Shown: piece after piece, positions 5,217 through 6,574 of the stretch | Numbering within the stretch: the first letter of the stretch is position 1 | Layout: the number at the start of each line of letters is the position of its first letter | Source of the DNA: Clostridiaceae bacterium | GTDB taxonomy: Bacteria > Bacillota > Clostridia > Oscillospirales > QAMX01 | Assembly: GCA_016297585.1 (NCBI GenBank) | Contig: JAEDGJ010000132.1 | Span: 1-6,574, forward strand | Length of the DNA: 6,574 bases | Direction of reading: 5' to 3' | Translations under genes and position numbers: made by a program | The notes under the pieces: model-generated | The model's database searches: none | Told to the model about the DNA's origin: nothing | Seen by the model: the letters and a program-made list of their open reading frames with translations, nothing else

Positions 5217-6536
5217 ATGCGCAGAGGCAGATGGGCGGCGGCGCTTCTCGCGGCGCTGCTGATGACGCTTGCGGGCTGTGCGGAGGCCGTGGCGGAGCCG
5301 GACGCCGGCACCGCCGTCCTTACGACCGCGGGACAGGCCGGAACGTCCGGGACGGCCGCTTTGCCGGGAAAACCCGGAGAGCGCACAACGGCGGCGAAGG
5401 CTCCCTCCAGGATGGAGATCACGCCGGAGATGGCAAAGGCCTTCCGGAAAGGCGAGGTTACGGTGGAGGATGCGCAGCTTCCGCCGAAGACGATCCGGAT
5501 CTCCGCGGTGGGCGACATCATGGCGCATGACGACACGTTTCAGGCGGCAAGGGTGGGAGACACCTACGATTTCACCTATATGGTCGCCGAGCTTCGCGGC
5601 TATGTGGAGGATTCCGATTTCCTGATCGGCAATCTGGAAACCACGCTGGCCGGCGCGTCGAGGGGCTACACCGGCTACCCCGATTTCAATACGCCGGAGC
5701 AGATCGCGGACGCGCTGACGGAGACGCTGGGGATGGATCTCGTCTCGACGGCGAACAACCACTCGCTCGACCGCGGCTTTTCGGGGCTCTGTACGACGCT
5801 CGACACGCTCGACGCCGCGGGACTGTACCACGTCGGCACCAACCGCAGCGAGGAGGAAAGCCGGACGCCGCTGGTCGTGGACATTCAGGGCGTCAAATTC
5901 GGCTTTTTGAATTATTGCTACGGACTCAACAACCCCAACGGCATCAAATACAAGTATTCGGTCAACGTCATCGACCGGGAGACCATCCGGGACATGGCCG
6001 AGCGGGCGACGGAAGCGGGCGCGGAGTATGTGATCGCGCTGCTGCACTGGGGGACCGAGTACAGCCGCACGCCGTCGAACTCGCAGCGGGAGCTTGCGGA
6101 GTGGATTTTCGCAAACACCGACGTCCGGCTCATCATCGGCACGCATCCGCATGTCGTGCAGCCGATCGAGGAGATCACGGTGGAGCGCGGCGGACGGACG
6201 AAAACCGGCATCGTGCTCTACTCGCTCGGCAATTTCACCGGCTCGCAGATGAAGGCTTATACGAATACGGGAATGCTGGCGACGATCACGCTGAGGCTCA
6301 CGCCGGAAAACGAAGATACGAGCGCCGTGGAGTCGATCGACTGCACGATGCTGTATATCGACCCGAACGCGGGACAGGAAAAGCAATACCGCGTGATCGC
6401 GATGGAAAAAGCGATGCGCGACTACGACAGCGGAACGGATCCGCTCGTGTCGTCGAAGGATTACGGCAGGATGCGCGACTATATGGAAGCGTATCGGGAG
6501 CAGCTCGGGGTTCTGCCCTGTGTCCGCGTGCGGTAA
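5217..6536 (+). CDS. CapA-family (PGA_cap) metallophosphatase-like lipoprotein
   Basis: This 439-residue protein belongs to the CapA/PgsA poly-gamma-glutamate capsule superfamily, which has a calcineurin-like fold. Residues 1-21 are a lipoprotein signal ending in the lipobox LAGC with Cys21, so it should be anchored on the outer face of the membrane. An Ala/Thr/Gly/Pro-rich linker (about 22-75) precedes the domain (about 94-345). Metal and active-site motifs are intact: GDIMAHD (99-105), GNLET (138-142), TANNHSLD (178-185) with His182, HWGTEY (277-282), GTHPHV (308-313) and YSLGNF (335-340). The ATG at 5217 has AGGAGG (5203-5208) at 8 nt spacing. The gene is 27 bp after the PBP gene with no terminator between them, so the two are probably one operon. 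No PgsB/PgsC-like genes are present, so capsule synthesis should not be assumed. A surface phosphoesterase or cell-wall role is equally possible. Confidence 0.9.
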   Translation: MRRGRWAAALLAALLMTLAGCAEAVAEPDAGTAVLTTAGQAGTSGTAALPGKPGERTTAAKAPSRMEITPEMAKAFRKGEVTVEDAQLPPKTIRISAVGDIMAHDDTFQAARVGDTYDFTYMVAELRGYVEDSDFLIGNLETTLAGASRGYTGYPDFNTPEQIADALTETLGMDLVSTANNHSLDRGFSGLCTTLDTLDAAGLYHVGTNRSEEESRTPLVVDIQGVKFGFLNYCYGLNNPNGIKYKYSVNVIDRETIRDMAERATEAGAEYVIALLHWGTEYSRTPSNSQRELAEWIFANTDVRLIIGTHPHVVQPIEEITVERGGRTKTGIVLYSLGNFTGSQMKAYTNTGMLATITLRLTPENEDTSAVESIDCTMLYIDPNAGQEKQYRVIAMEKAMRDYDSGTDPLVSSKDYGRMRDYMEAYREQLGVLPCVRVR

Positions 6537-6540
6537 GCCG

Positions 6541-6574
6541 CGCGTATTACGCGCTCCGCGTATTACGCGCTCCG
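6541..6574. repeat. Tandem 16-bp palindromic repeat, cut by the window edge
   Basis: The unit CGCGTATTACGCGCTC occurs at 6541-6556 and again at 6557-6572 without mismatch, and 6573-6574 (CG) are consistent with a third copy. Each unit contains a near-complete palindrome around TATTA. In the first copy the arms GCGCGTA (6540-6546) and TACGCGC (6548-6554) are perfect. It starts 5 nt after the CapA-like stop codon. It could form small hairpins with a TATTA loop, but no T-run is seen before the window ends. Copy number and role cannot be judged from here. Confidence 0.8.

Noticed and set aside
5195..5625. Plus-strand frames of 111 and 118 codons overlapping the start of the CapA-like gene.
   Set aside because: They are Arg/Gly-rich shifted readings of a gene that has a clean ribosome binding site, lipobox and intact metal-site motifs.
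3540..6386. A 948-codon open frame on the minus strand running antisense across the PBP and CapA-like genes.
   Set aside because: The two plus-strand genes are in the same reading frame (both starts are multiples of three), so the same antisense frame stays open across both. The predicted protein is dominated by Arg, His, Val and Ala, with no recognisable domain, as expected for the complement of GC-rich codons. The plus-strand proteins are complete and carry all catalytic motifs.

Overview
The window looks like a chromosomal segment from a GC-rich member of the Firmicutes, most likely class Clostridia (Oscillospiraceae or a related family). This is inferred from strong AGGAGG-type ribosome binding sites, GTG and TTG starts, vegetative -35/-10 promoters, a lipoprotein signal, a class A penicillin-binding protein with a Cys-rich C-terminal module, and a small BofC-like protein. 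No mobile element, tRNA, rRNA or CRISPR array is visible. The taxonomic call is inference from sequence style only.

Layout. Positions 1-170 (minus) hold the N-terminal part of an XRE-family helix-turn-helix regulator that runs off the left edge. It is divergent from a two-gene plus-strand unit: an ECF-type sigma factor (410-916) that overlaps a membrane-anchored zinc-finger anti-sigma protein (900-1232). The 239-bp divergent spacer is structured. It has a good promoter in each direction, a cluster of repeated GGTTG/CAACC half-sites, and a separate 22-bp dyad that encloses the -35 box of the sigma operon. Positions 1285-1959 (minus) encode a cytoplasmic SGNH/GDSL hydrolase that converges on the sigma operon and ends in an intrinsic terminator. 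Positions 2080-2361 (minus) encode a small membrane-anchored protein with a BofC C-terminal-like domain.

The 275-bp spacer at 2362-2636 separates the BofC-like gene from a divergent plus-strand cell-envelope operon. This operon comprises a bifunctional class A penicillin-binding protein (2637-5189) and, 27 bp downstream, a CapA-family metallophosphatase-like lipoprotein (5217-6536). The spacer also holds an intrinsic terminator-like hairpin just upstream of the PBP -10 box, which raises the possibility of a short independent transcript. The last 34 bases are two copies of a 16-bp palindromic repeat cut by the window edge.

How the parts fit. The right half is devoted to the cell envelope: peptidoglycan polymerisation and crosslinking, plus a surface lipoprotein of the polyglutamate/capsule-enzyme superfamily. 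The left half is regulatory: an XRE regulator and an ECF sigma/anti-sigma switch, probably under shared control from the divergent spacer. Nothing in the sequence shows that the sigma factor controls the PBP operon, because both operons carry sigma-A-like promoters. I see no convincing new multi-gene system. The most useful unexplained signals are the operator array, the dyad on the sigma promoter, the possible small RNA at about 2475-2554 and the terminal repeat.
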